Source: a virus
IMG/VR virus record: IMGVR_UViG_3300046810_000191
Span: 1-20,283 of that record
DNA length: 20,283 bases
Direction: 5' to 3' (one strand)
Part shown: positions 15,001-20,283 of the stretch, one piece after another
How the letters are laid out: each line of letters begins with the position of its first letter
Position numbering within the stretch: the stretch's first letter is position 1
Position numbers and translations under genes: made by a program
The notes under the pieces: generated by a model
Database searches by the model: none
Seen by the model: only the letters and a program-made list of their open reading frames with translations
Told to the model about the DNA's origin: nothing

Positions 15001-15734
15001 TAGGCGAAGAACGACGCGATCGGGCCGGATGACTTCCCCTCCGACAGGACCCGCATGAAGTGGATCGCGCCGTCGGTGGCGTTCTTCAGGCTCTTGTTCG
15101 CGAAGTCCGACACCTTCGTCGACAAGGCGTTGAACCCGGACGTGTTGACCGCGCCCCCGGCCACCGACACCAGCCGGTCCAACTGCGTCGACGCGCCGCG
15201 AGCCATCGGCGTCAGCTTCGGAATGATCTGCCCCAGCACCGCGAACGACTTCTCAACCGGAGCCATCGTGAACTTCGCGTTGCTGTCAGAGAACTCCCGG
15301 AACGTGTCCCGCAAATTCGAATACGCGGCAGACGCCCGCTGCGTCGCCGCAGGCATCGACGCCAACGAGTCCGCAACGAACTGCTGCGCCGCCATGGCCT
15401 GCTTCGACTGCGCCCCGTACTTCGTAACGGCCTGCGTGTACTTGTCCTGCGCGCCGGCCGCGTCCTTCAGATTCCCGATCTGCGGAATCACGGCAGCACC
15501 GAACGCCGCGACCGCCAGCCCCGCCGCGCCCGCATGCACTGCGATCGGAGCCAACGCCGCAGCCACCGGGACCGCGGCCGGCGCCAGCGACAGCATCGTC
15601 GCCCGAAGATCCTTGAACGCGCCCCCGCCGTCCTTCGCGGACCGGGCGAGTCCATCGACACGCCGTGTGACAGCGGTGATCCCCGGGCCGGTTGCGTCGC
15701 TGACGCGGACTGTGATCGTCACGTCATCGGCCAT
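12081..15734 (-). CDS. Tail tape measure protein
   Basis: A 1217-residue protein that sets tail length and is ejected with DNA. It has helical, Ala-rich sequence, a hydrophobic stretch at about 49-85 and another at about 360-382 (ARAALITTGVGAIVVALGML). A Gly/Asn-rich region follows around 790-830 (FRGRAYANGGVENHVAEIA), then a coiled coil at about 925-975 (LKELNSVGKSLIKYEKNL onward). The C-terminus has HAVLEIRSSGSETDEFLL. ATG 15734 overlaps the stop of the frameshifted chaperone product (TGATG) and has a near-perfect GGAGGTGA upstream. It is the longest gene and follows the chaperones, as in nearly all siphophages. It corresponds to a tail of roughly 180 nm if about 0.15 nm per residue applies. 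Confidence 0.95.
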   Translation of the reverse strand: MADDVTITVRVSDATGPGITAVTRRVDGLARSAKDGGGAFKDLRATMLSLAPAAVPVAAALAPIAVHAGAAGLAVAAFGAAVIPQIGNLKDAAGAQDKYTQAVTKYGAQSKQAMAAQQFVADSLASMPAATQRASAAYSNLRDTFREFSDSNAKFTMAPVEKSFAVLGQIIPKLTPMARGASTQLDRLVSVAGGAVNTSGFNALSTKVSDFANKSLKNATDGAIHFMRVLSEGKSSGPIASFFAYAKAQGPAVKELLTNVAKAVSNLLQGASQAGPGMLSLVNAFAKLVAAVPPSLIGNLMQVYAAFKLIKLAGAGIGVAAEGITSLRAAIAGLTAASAAAGGGLAGLRAAFMSLSIGARAALITTGVGAIVVALGMLSSMGDKTPPDVNKVTTSLKGLAETGKNTGESVKAWGTNFDGLSESLSRLNPKGFDGFLQGWAKFLGTDSTQVKTAKGDIDSLDKSLADLVKGGKADIAAKALEAVGKKLKPKDFKELKSSLDDYKSALADQALEAKLTAESQGLFGQAAQDTAAKLEAQKASADGLRGAIQALNDVQRQGLGGMIGFEGAIDAASKAAKDNAGALSMTNGVLNLGSEKARNAASALQDLADKTDSAAAASRESTNSWEGANAIYARGRSELIKSAQAMGLSKGEAKALADQILRIPDKTARVKMDTEDATNDLNSFNAAVKRTPGAKSVTLKTLSKSGEQVLESFGLKVKRLPNGSVTVSTKGGALSAINNIAAALRRLNGKTATTWTFHNIKTNYSTSNSVSGGKSVHDMVGSANGNIFRGRAYANGGVENHVAEIAQPSMRLWAEPETGGEAYIPLATSKRPRSMAILDEVANRFGYRLDKFAKGGLSQAEKDARGSLRGQFGISAFGRMAGYQRTPFEHSLGAPSDLSSLVSALNQASGEIKAATRGRTESHLLKELNSVGKSLIKYEKNLNSVSASLDKAKSKLDDLKNSASQLSDSVKSNVLSSANITQGASGSTITVASIMGGLTQSRDKATAFADALKGLKSKGLDKGLIQQIGEAGVNGGGLETAGALLGASGSEISSINSLQGQIAKAASSAGSTTADAVYGAAIKAQQKLVDSLKGQQAKLEKAMSHLASVMEKSISKAIGKKASGGIVGAAASGGLRGGLTWVGEHEPELLDLPVGSRVWSGPDSRRMAAGGGGGPAHAVLEIRSSGSETDEFLLMMIRRAVRVRGGNVQLVLAGRPE

Positions 15735-16293
15735 CAGGGATCACCTCCGTCGTCGTCGGGTCTGTCAGGGGTTCCGGCCTTCTCGATCGCCACAAGGCGC
15801 AGGAGCTCGGTGTCCTCCTGCATGAGGGTTTCGAGGGTGTAGCCGGGGAAGCGTTCGAGGAGCCCGAGCAGTAGCCGGGCTCGTCTCAGCTCGCGAGGGG
15901 CTCGGACAGGGGTTCCATCGGAATCGACAGCGCCGGGGACTGTTCGCCAGAGGTCGAGCTCTCGGGCAAAGGGTCAGCGTTGTGGACCCCCGTGAGGGTC
16001 TTGATCCACGCGTTGTTCATGGCCACGACCAGGTCGTGGTCAACCGACAGGACGCCCTTCTCGGTGGGCGGGACCGGTTCCCCGGTGTCCTCGTCTTCGA
16101 GGTTCCAGCTCACGAGGTGGCCGATGAAGTTCCGCAGGCTCCCGGCGTCCCCGTCGCCGTCGCCGCCGTCGAGGCCCGTGGCCTCCATGTACTCGCCGAG
16201 TGACATGCCGCGGACCGTGGCCTCGGCCCCGTGGTGCTCGTGGCCTGGGCCGAACTTGATCGTGTAGGTCTTGACCTTGGTCTTGTAGCCCAT
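15734..16293 (-). CDS. Tail assembly chaperone, -1 frameshift product (gpGT-like)
   Basis: The long form, about 186 residues: 109 from the upstream frame, then 77 after a -1 shift at CCCTTTG. The -1 frame is open only from a TGA just before the slip site to the TGA at 15734-15736, and has no good start of its own. It encodes ARELDLWRTVPGAV, RELRRARLLLGLLERFPG and ETLMQEDTELLRLVAIEKAG, the typical T-domain of actinophage chaperones. In lambda-like tails the GT form loads the tape measure while gpG coats it. The tape measure start overlaps its stop by one base. The frameshift is inferred from the heptamer, the overlap and the protein pattern. Confidence 0.85.
15886..16293 (-). CDS. Tail assembly chaperone (gpG-like)
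   Basis: The 135-residue short form, starting MGYKTKVKTYTIKFG. The middle has MSLGEYMEATGLDGGDGDGD and FIGHLVSWNLEDEDTGEP, typical of actinophage gpG-like chaperones, and the C-terminus is Ser/Pro-rich. ATG 16293 is chosen because GAGAGG lies about 10 bases upstream and the previous gene ends at 16307. The open frame extends further up to 16671, but that part is a shadow of the tail gene upstream. It is directly followed by the frameshift partner and the tape measure gene. Confidence 0.88.
   Translation of the reverse strand: MGYKTKVKTYTIKFGPGHEHHGAEATVRGMSLGEYMEATGLDGGDGDGDAGSLRNFIGHLVSWNLEDEDTGEPVPPTEKGVLSVDHDLVVAMNNAWIKTLTGVHNADPLPESSTSGEQSPALSIPMEPLSEPLAS
15967..15973 (-). other. Programmed -1 ribosomal slippery site CCCTTTG
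   Basis: In the gpG frame this reads C-CCT-TTG, a canonical X-XXY-YYZ heptamer with X=C, Y=T, Z=G. A -1 slip gives CCC-TTT and continues as GCC-CGA-GAG into the T-domain. It lies 25 codons before the gpG stop, within the window where the -1 frame is open. Confidence 0.8.
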
Positions 16294-16306
16294 GTGCGTG
16301 TGCCTC

Positions 16307-16714
16307 TCAGGCCCAGGTGGGGACGGTGCCGTCGGCGAGGACTCCGGGCACCGACGCCGTGAGCTCGCCGGACGCGGACCGCTGCAGCGGGTAGTCCGTG
16401 TACAGCACCTCGTTCGCCAACGTCTTGCCAGCGACGGTGAGGGTCGTGCTCCGGGCGACGGAGGTGCTGGGGACGGTCTTGAACACGTCGTGGCTCGCGT
16501 TGGCCGCGAAGTTCGCCACGATGTTGAGCGTGATCGAAAAATCCGCGAGGAGCAGGAGCCGCTCGATCGCCGACTTGTCGATACCCGTGATGTCCTGCAC
16601 AGCGCGCGGGGTCGCGAACTGGAGGTTGGTGACGTCGTTGATGATGGCGCGGACGGTGCCGGCCGAATCATCCACGGAGCACACCGACCACCCGAGACCC
16701 GATGTCTTGGCCAT
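16307..16714 (-). CDS. Tail tube-like protein (major tail protein candidate)
   Basis: A 135-residue protein starting MAKTSGLGWSVCSVDDSAG, with TGIDKSAIERLLLLADFS at 43-60 and later strands VFKTVPSTSVARSTTLTVAG. The pattern fits a small beta-barrel tail tube subunit. It lies immediately before the chaperone genes, the usual place of the major tail protein. It shares the AKTSGLG and TGIDK-x-A-x-ER motifs with the 253-residue protein at 17172-17933, so the two are probably related. AAGGG lies about 10 bases before ATG 16714 and overlaps the stop of the upstream gene. Confidence 0.8.
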   Translation of the reverse strand: MAKTSGLGWSVCSVDDSAGTVRAIINDVTNLQFATPRAVQDITGIDKSAIERLLLLADFSITLNIVANFAANASHDVFKTVPSTSVARSTTLTVAGKTLANEVLYTDYPLQRSASGELTASVPGVLADGTVPTWA

Positions 16715-16720
16715 GGCTGG

Positions 16721-17155
16721 TTATCCCTTCTGCTGCAGGTCGACGAGGCGGACCTGGTTTTCGGTCATGTCCTCAACCCAGTCCGCTGGGCGGGTGTGTT
16801 GCCGCGTCCGGCCGGTCGGGTTCCCACGGTGATCCCCGTCGCGGACGAGGTAGATCTCCGGGCGGGTGCGGTGCTCTTCGAAACAGCGCTGGTGGGCCTC
16901 GAAGCGGAACACGGTCAGCCCGGCGTCCGTCTTCATCTCCCGGAACGCGCGCCGGGACTGGCCCCGGATGTACGCGGCCTGCTGCTGGCCGAGTTCGGTG
17001 CGTTCGTCGATGACGGAGTCCCAGCCGTTCAGCCACGCCGCGCACCCGACCTGCTCGCACGCGGCCACGATCGTGGTGTCCTGAGGCGCGGTGATGCTGT
17101 ACGTCTGGTACTGGCTGACAGGCAGGTTCGGGTCGATCCGGTTGACCATCTGCAT
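16721..17155 (-). CDS. Conserved actinophage protein between tail genes, function unknown
   Basis: A 144-residue protein with CEQVGCAAWLNGWDSVIDE near 33-51, then YIRGQSRRAFREMKTDAGLT, an RFEAHQRCFEEHRTRPEIYL stretch and a TENQVRLVDLQQ end. Three cysteines (about C33, C38, C91) with a His are of possible metal-binding interest. The same type of protein is familiar between tail genes of Streptomyces phages, but no function is known to me. ATG 17155 is used, with a G-rich but imperfect ribosome site; Met3 is an alternative. Confidence 0.75.
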   Translation of the reverse strand: MQMVNRIDPNLPVSQYQTYSITAPQDTTIVAACEQVGCAAWLNGWDSVIDERTELGQQQAAYIRGQSRRAFREMKTDAGLTVFRFEAHQRCFEEHRTRPEIYLVRDGDHRGNPTGRTRQHTRPADWVEDMTENQVRLVDLQQKG

Positions 17156-17171
17156 GAGAACCCCACCCCTC

Positions 17172-17933
17172 TCAGAAGGCCGTAGCCACGTCGTTGCGGA
17201 TGGCGGTCACCGCGAAGGTGCACGAGGTGAAACCGCCAGTCGTTGTGGTCACGGCGCGGAGGTAGCGGCGGATCGTCGCCCCCGAAGCAGTAGCGATCCG
17301 CTGCGTCCCGGGCCCGGTCGTCACGGCTGTGAACGTCATGCCAGCGACGTCGGCAAAGGTCGCGTTGTCCGCGGAGTCCTGGACCTTGATCGTCACATCG
17401 GTCCCGGTGAACGCGAACACCTGGAGATAGCACTGCGCCCCGAACAGGCCCTGCCCGTTGAACAGCGGCGGGCTGCCGAGACCGAAGTCCACGCCAGTGC
17501 CGTTCGTCGCCACGGTGTCGACGCGCTTGCCCGCGGTGAGGAGATAGCCCCACTCCACGCCGAACCCGTTGGCCTGCATGGACACCGAAAACGGGAAGGA
17601 GCCGTCCTGGCCGCGCTGCCCGTCGTAGTTGGGCTGCTTGCCGACGATGTTCGCCGCCGGGCTGCCGAGCGTCGTCCCGCGGCAGTACATGCTGTGCACG
17701 TCCGCCGTCGGCAGCGCTGACAGCACCGGGTGGGACAGCGTCGGGTTGAACCACGCGGTGGCCTCCAGCCGGCCGTCACGGGCGCCGCCGATCCGTTCCA
17801 TCGCGCCCTTGTCGATACCCGTGGTTGTCAGCGGTGATGGGCCGCCGCCGACGTTGCCGATCGCGGTGAAGTCACCGCTCAGGTCGTTACCTGCGATGAA
17901 AAGCGCATCACCCAGGCCGCTTGTCTTTGCCAC
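17172..17933 (-). CDS. Tail tube-like protein with C-terminal beta domain
   Basis: A 253-residue tail protein starting (V)AKTSGLGDALFIAGNDLSG. It has TGIDKGAMER at 38-47, the motif shared with the 135-residue tail protein downstream, and a C-terminal jelly-roll-like part (about 160-253, VTIKVQDSADNATFADVAG and SGATIRRYLRAVT). GTG 17933 is preferred to ATG 17951 because GGAGG lies about 7 bases upstream and it overlaps the stop of the previous gene by one base (TAGTG). It may be the major tail subunit with a surface domain, or an adaptor ring at the top of the tube. Confidence 0.8.
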   Translation of the reverse strand: MAKTSGLGDALFIAGNDLSGDFTAIGNVGGGPSPLTTTGIDKGAMERIGGARDGRLEATAWFNPTLSHPVLSALPTADVHSMYCRGTTLGSPAANIVGKQPNYDGQRGQDGSFPFSVSMQANGFGVEWGYLLTAGKRVDTVATNGTGVDFGLGSPPLFNGQGLFGAQCYLQVFAFTGTDVTIKVQDSADNATFADVAGMTFTAVTTGPGTQRIATASGATIRRYLRAVTTTTGGFTSCTFAVTAIRNDVATAF

Positions 17934-18391
17934 TACGGGGCCTCCGTCCACACGTCGTTGATGATCAGGGGCACCGTGAGCGTGGCCACCCGGTACGTTG
18001 TCGAGTCGAGCCGCGTGTATCCGAACCGGGCCCGCAGGCTGGCGCCGTGCATGCCGAGCAGGTCCACGTTCGCGACCGTCCCGCCGAGCTCGAAGTCCCC
18101 GCTGTAGGCGTTCATCAGCCCGCTCACGGCGCCCGTGACCTGGGTGTCGACGTCCCCAAGTGGCTCGCTATCGGCGGGGTAATACACGCGGCCGCCCATC
18201 TCCAGCCGGGCCGACACGGAGGCGAGCCCAGACCGGTCGGGTACCGGTGCCACGTCGGTCACCCACAGCGCGTACGTCAGACCGCTGCCGGGCGCTGATA
18301 CGGGCTCGTGGTCCAGCACTTGATCGAACAGGCCTAGGGCCTGCCCGTGCGACGCGAGCGCGCTGCGGTAGGAGCCGAGGTCAAGAGACAC
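17933..18391 (-). CDS. Tail terminator-like protein
   Basis: A 152-residue protein with DLGSYRSALASHGQALGLFD at the start and a beta-rich body with LTYALWVTDVAPVPDRSGLA and SVSARLEMGGRVYY. A TVPLIINDVW strand closes the sequence. Length and position between the neck protein and the tail tube genes fit a tail terminator/completion protein that caps the tube and joins it to the head. The start is GTG 18391, 6 bases after the upstream stop; the ribosome site is weak, suggesting coupling. The assignment is mainly by order. Confidence 0.68.
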   Translation of the reverse strand: MSLDLGSYRSALASHGQALGLFDQVLDHEPVSAPGSGLTYALWVTDVAPVPDRSGLASVSARLEMGGRVYYPADSEPLGDVDTQVTGAVSGLMNAYSGDFELGGTVANVDLLGMHGASLRARFGYTRLDSTTYRVATLTVPLIINDVWTEAP

Positions 18392-18397
18392 GGGGCA

Positions 18398-18772
18398 TCA
18401 CATCCGTCCCGTGTACCGGCGCAGGAGCCGCTCACCGATACCGACCTTGCGCGCGTTGAGCCTGTCCCGGGTGACAAGCCAGTGGTCGTAGCCCTTGAAC
18501 TTGGTCACCGGGTAGTTCCGGGAGCCAATGCCGGCCAGCCACGGCCCGTAGATCACGCGGGAGTCGGAGATCTTGTGGCCTTCGATGACCTTGCAGCGGG
18601 ACTCGTAGTAGCCGGTCGGGTTGCGGAACACGCGGTGCATCTCGCCGCGCAGGATGTTCAGGCCTTCTTCGGCGAGGTCGCGTTCCAACCGGTTGACGTA
18701 GGCGTTCGCGGCGGCGCGGGCCCGCCCGTCGAAGAGGGGGCCGCGGCTGCTGCTGGAGACGTCAAGGAGCAT
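18398..18772 (-). CDS. Neck protein (HK97 gp10-like or minor capsid candidate)
   Basis: A 124-residue basic protein with an N-terminal helix (RARAAANAYVNRLERDLAEE) and a central FRNPTGYYESRCKV region. YPVTKFKGYDHWLVTRDRL and a basic RLLRRYTGRM end follow. It sits between the head-tail connector and the tail terminator-like gene, where HK97 gp10-type neck proteins are found. ATG 18772 is two bases after the previous stop. The name is by position and general look; no diagnostic motif was found. Confidence 0.65.
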   Translation of the reverse strand: MLLDVSSSSRGPLFDGRARAAANAYVNRLERDLAEEGLNILRGEMHRVFRNPTGYYESRCKVIEGHKISDSRVIYGPWLAGIGSRNYPVTKFKGYDHWLVTRDRLNARKVGIGERLLRRYTGRM

Positions 18773-18774
18773 GA

Positions 18775-19833
18775 CTAGACCGCCCTCGTCCGAGCCTTGC
18801 GGCCGTGGCTGGTGTACACGCGGTCGCGGAGATCCTTCAGCCCGCGGCCGGACGCCTCGCGCTCGTTCTCCCCGGAGCCCGCGGTCCGCGCGTACCCGGA
18901 GCGGCCCTGAAGGAGATCAGTGAGCGCCTCGGCGACGCACAGCTGCCGGACGCTTCCGGGCGCGTCCCACCGGTACACGCTCGCCCCGTTGCTGTGCGCG
19001 GCGGCCGTGGTGCCGAGGGCGCCGCGTGCGACGGTGAGGATCCGGGGTGCGAAGATCGCGGAGTCGGTGTGTGCGGCGAGGACGCTGCCGTCCCAGGCGC
19101 GGGTCACGGTGAGGAGGTTGCCTGCGATGTCGGTGATCAGCATCCGCTCGGAGTCCCGGAGGATGACCTCACCGACTGCGTACGCAGCCCCGTTCGCTGC
19201 GCCGATGGAGACGTCGTTGTTGGTCGCGGTCATCGAGTCGCCGAAGCCCTGCCCGGTGTCGAGTTGGGCGCGGCCGGTGACGATCATCCGCTCGTTGTCG
19301 ATACGCAGCAGCGAACCGATACCCAGTGCGGCCGACGCGGGCCCGTCGACAGTGATGGTGGTGGCGCCCGCGGTCGCGACCTGCGCGGCGAGGGTGCCGG
19401 CCGGGGTCTCGTCGTTGCGGTAGCCGAACAGCCCGGTGACGGTGATGTCCTGCTGGTAGGTGCGGCCCCCGCTGAACGATGCGTTGGAGCCGAGGTTGAC
19501 TTCGATGCGCGTGTACGGGGGTTCGGCCTTGTCGTCGGCCCGGCGTAGGAGGTAGTCCCCGGGGGCGATGGTGACGCTTCCGGAGGTGAGGGAGGTGACG
19601 GAGATCAACTCGTTTGCGTCGAGGCGCAGGATCCACGGGGTGGCCCCGGAGCGGGGCGGCCAGTCGAACTTGCGGGTGTCCTGCACCGGGTAGAACGTTC
19701 GGTGCGTCAGGCCCTCGACGGCCTCGGTCGCATCGGCCAGCGCGCGATCGATCCGCGCGTTGGAGCGTGCGGTTTCCTTCACGTCCAGCTCGGCTTTGAT
19801 CTCCTCGCGGGTCGCATACCACGGGGTCGTCAT
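18775..19833 (-). CDS. Head-tail connector (gp6-like) with inserted repeat domain
   Basis: A 352-residue protein. The N-terminus (about 6-150) has the connector pattern: helices (ATREEIKAELDVKE, ARIDRALADATEAVE), THRTFYPVQDTRKFDWP, then ANELISVTSLTSG. The closing helical part (about 291-345, GSVRQLCVAEALTDLLQG) is the usual gp6-like end. Between them a beta-rich insert (about 150-290) has two pairs of internal repeats: G-x-x-L-x-x-D-x-ERM at 173-183 and 221-231, and LTV-x-R-x3-G-x4-AAH at 241-255 and 266-280. Ordinary connectors are about 100-150 residues, so the insert more than doubles the size. ATG 19833 has GGAGGTGA upstream. Confidence 0.82.
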   Translation of the reverse strand: MTTPWYATREEIKAELDVKETARSNARIDRALADATEAVEGLTHRTFYPVQDTRKFDWPPRSGATPWILRLDANELISVTSLTSGSVTIAPGDYLLRRADDKAEPPYTRIEVNLGSNASFSGGRTYQQDITVTGLFGYRNDETPAGTLAAQVATAGATTITVDGPASAALGIGSLLRIDNERMIVTGRAQLDTGQGFGDSMTATNNDVSIGAANGAAYAVGEVILRDSERMLITDIAGNLLTVTRAWDGSVLAAHTDSAIFAPRILTVARGALGTTAAAHSNGASVYRWDAPGSVRQLCVAEALTDLLQGRSGYARTAGSGENEREASGRGLKDLRDRVYTSHGRKARTRAV

Positions 19834-19871
19834 CTCTCGTCACCTCCTCTCGATGCGTGCTGTCGGGCGGG

Positions 19872-20117
19872 TCAGTCGGTGCGCTCGGGCCAGTGCCAGG
19901 AACCGCCGGGCGGCATGCCCGCGCCGTCCGGCTCGTACTGAGCACAGCTCTGGTTGAAGAACAGGCCCTCCGGGTTCAGGACCGCGAGCGAGACCGCCCG
20001 CCCCTCAGTGCCAGGGGCGACGGCCGTAACGATCGCCGCCCTGCACTGCGAGGTGTACTCGCCGCCCGGGGTGCCGTGGCTGACGTAGTGGACGATGCGG
20101 CCCACGCTGGGCTTCAC
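19872..20117 (-). CDS. Small conserved actinophage protein
   Basis: An 81-residue protein with GRIVHYVSHGTPGG near the start, CRAAIVTAV in the middle, then LAVLNPEGLFFNQSC and a GGSWHWPERTD end. This pattern is familiar from Streptomyces phage structural regions; the function is unknown. It appears to be a small beta-barrel-like fold. The start is GTG 20117, overlapping the upstream stop by 4 bases (GTGA), which indicates coupling. Confidence 0.78.
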   Translation of the reverse strand: MKPSVGRIVHYVSHGTPGGEYTSQCRAAIVTAVAPGTEGRAVSLAVLNPEGLFFNQSCAQYEPDGAGMPPGGSWHWPERTD

Positions 20118-20283
20118 GCGTCCTGCTCGTCAGCTGCCGACGTACCGGCCGCCTGGCCGCCACCCGTCTGAGGGGCAGAAGAGTCCTTGTCCGTCGCCGC
20201 CTTCTTTGAGCGGCTCCCCGTCGTTCGGGCACGCGACGGGCTCGCGCTGTCGCTCGTCTCGGGCGAGCTGCTGTCCTTCTCGG
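20114..20283 (-). CDS. C-terminal end of a truncated gene with disordered tail
   Basis: The last 55 residues of a protein whose start lies beyond the right edge. The tail is Ser/Ala/Asp/Lys-rich and low in complexity (EKDSSSPETSDSASPS, RSKKAATDKDSSAPQTGGG) and ends at TGA 20114-20116. Codon phase runs cleanly to the window edge and couples to the next gene by a 4-base overlap. In this position it could be a capsid, scaffold or head-associated protein, but nothing diagnostic is visible. Confidence 0.6.
   Translation of the reverse strand, partial: EKDSSSPETSDSASPSRARTTGSRSKKAATDKDSSAPQTGGGQAAGTSAADEQDA

Noticed and set aside
16294-16671. Upstream extension of the gpG-like frame
   Set aside because: This part overlaps the tail tube gene in another frame and is Ser/Arg/Thr-rich; ATG 16293 has a ribosome site and fits the family length.
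1-20283. CRISPR arrays, tRNA genes, insertion sequences
   Set aside because: No regularly spaced repeats, cloverleaf-like stretches, transposase genes or IS-type ends were seen by eye; a tRNA scan would settle the second point.

Overview
The window is GC-rich actinobacterial DNA, most likely from a Streptomyces temperate siphophage or prophage. The main evidence is a run of recognisable tail and lysis genes, a large serine integrase, and several small protein families common in Streptomyces and its phages (DUF397, WhiJ/Scr1-like XRE regulators, small Cys/His proteins). No tRNA, rRNA, CRISPR array or insertion sequence was seen. Portal, terminase, capsid and replication genes are not here; they would lie beyond the right edge.

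Right to middle (20283 down to 5274, all minus strand) is one tightly packed late operon, read from high to low coordinates. It holds the disordered C-terminus of an edge-truncated gene, a small conserved protein, a head-tail connector, a neck protein, a tail terminator-like protein, two related tail-tube-like proteins flanking a conserved unknown, and a tail assembly chaperone pair. The second chaperone product is made by a -1 frameshift at CCCTTTG. Then come a 1217-residue tape measure, a tail protein, a 1107-residue minor tail protein with carbohydrate-binding-like domains, a tail-tip candidate and a 65-residue protein. The lysis cassette follows: amidase endolysin, holin, a one-helix coiled-coil protein and a membrane protein with 22 collagen triplets. 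Stop/start overlaps and 2-20 base gaps imply translational coupling. No late promoter is visible inside the window.

Left part (5273 to 1) is the lysogeny and control module. A 59-residue plus-strand gene is divergent from a 417-residue XRE/TPR regulator, with a perfect 8+8 dyad between them. Downstream of the regulator are a terminator hairpin, two tandem palindromic repeats, two overlapping small Cys/His genes and a DUF397 gene. A small plus-strand XRE repressor is divergent from a small gene that precedes the integrase. The AT-rich space between those two carries three close palindromes, which makes it the best candidate for the genetic switch.

A 46-bp concentric dyad with a non-palindromic AG centre lies 24 bp upstream of the integrase start. 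It is a candidate attP. If so, its intact symmetry suggests a phage genome or excised form rather than a junction split by integration. Function calls rest on reading the protein sequences; no database search was run.
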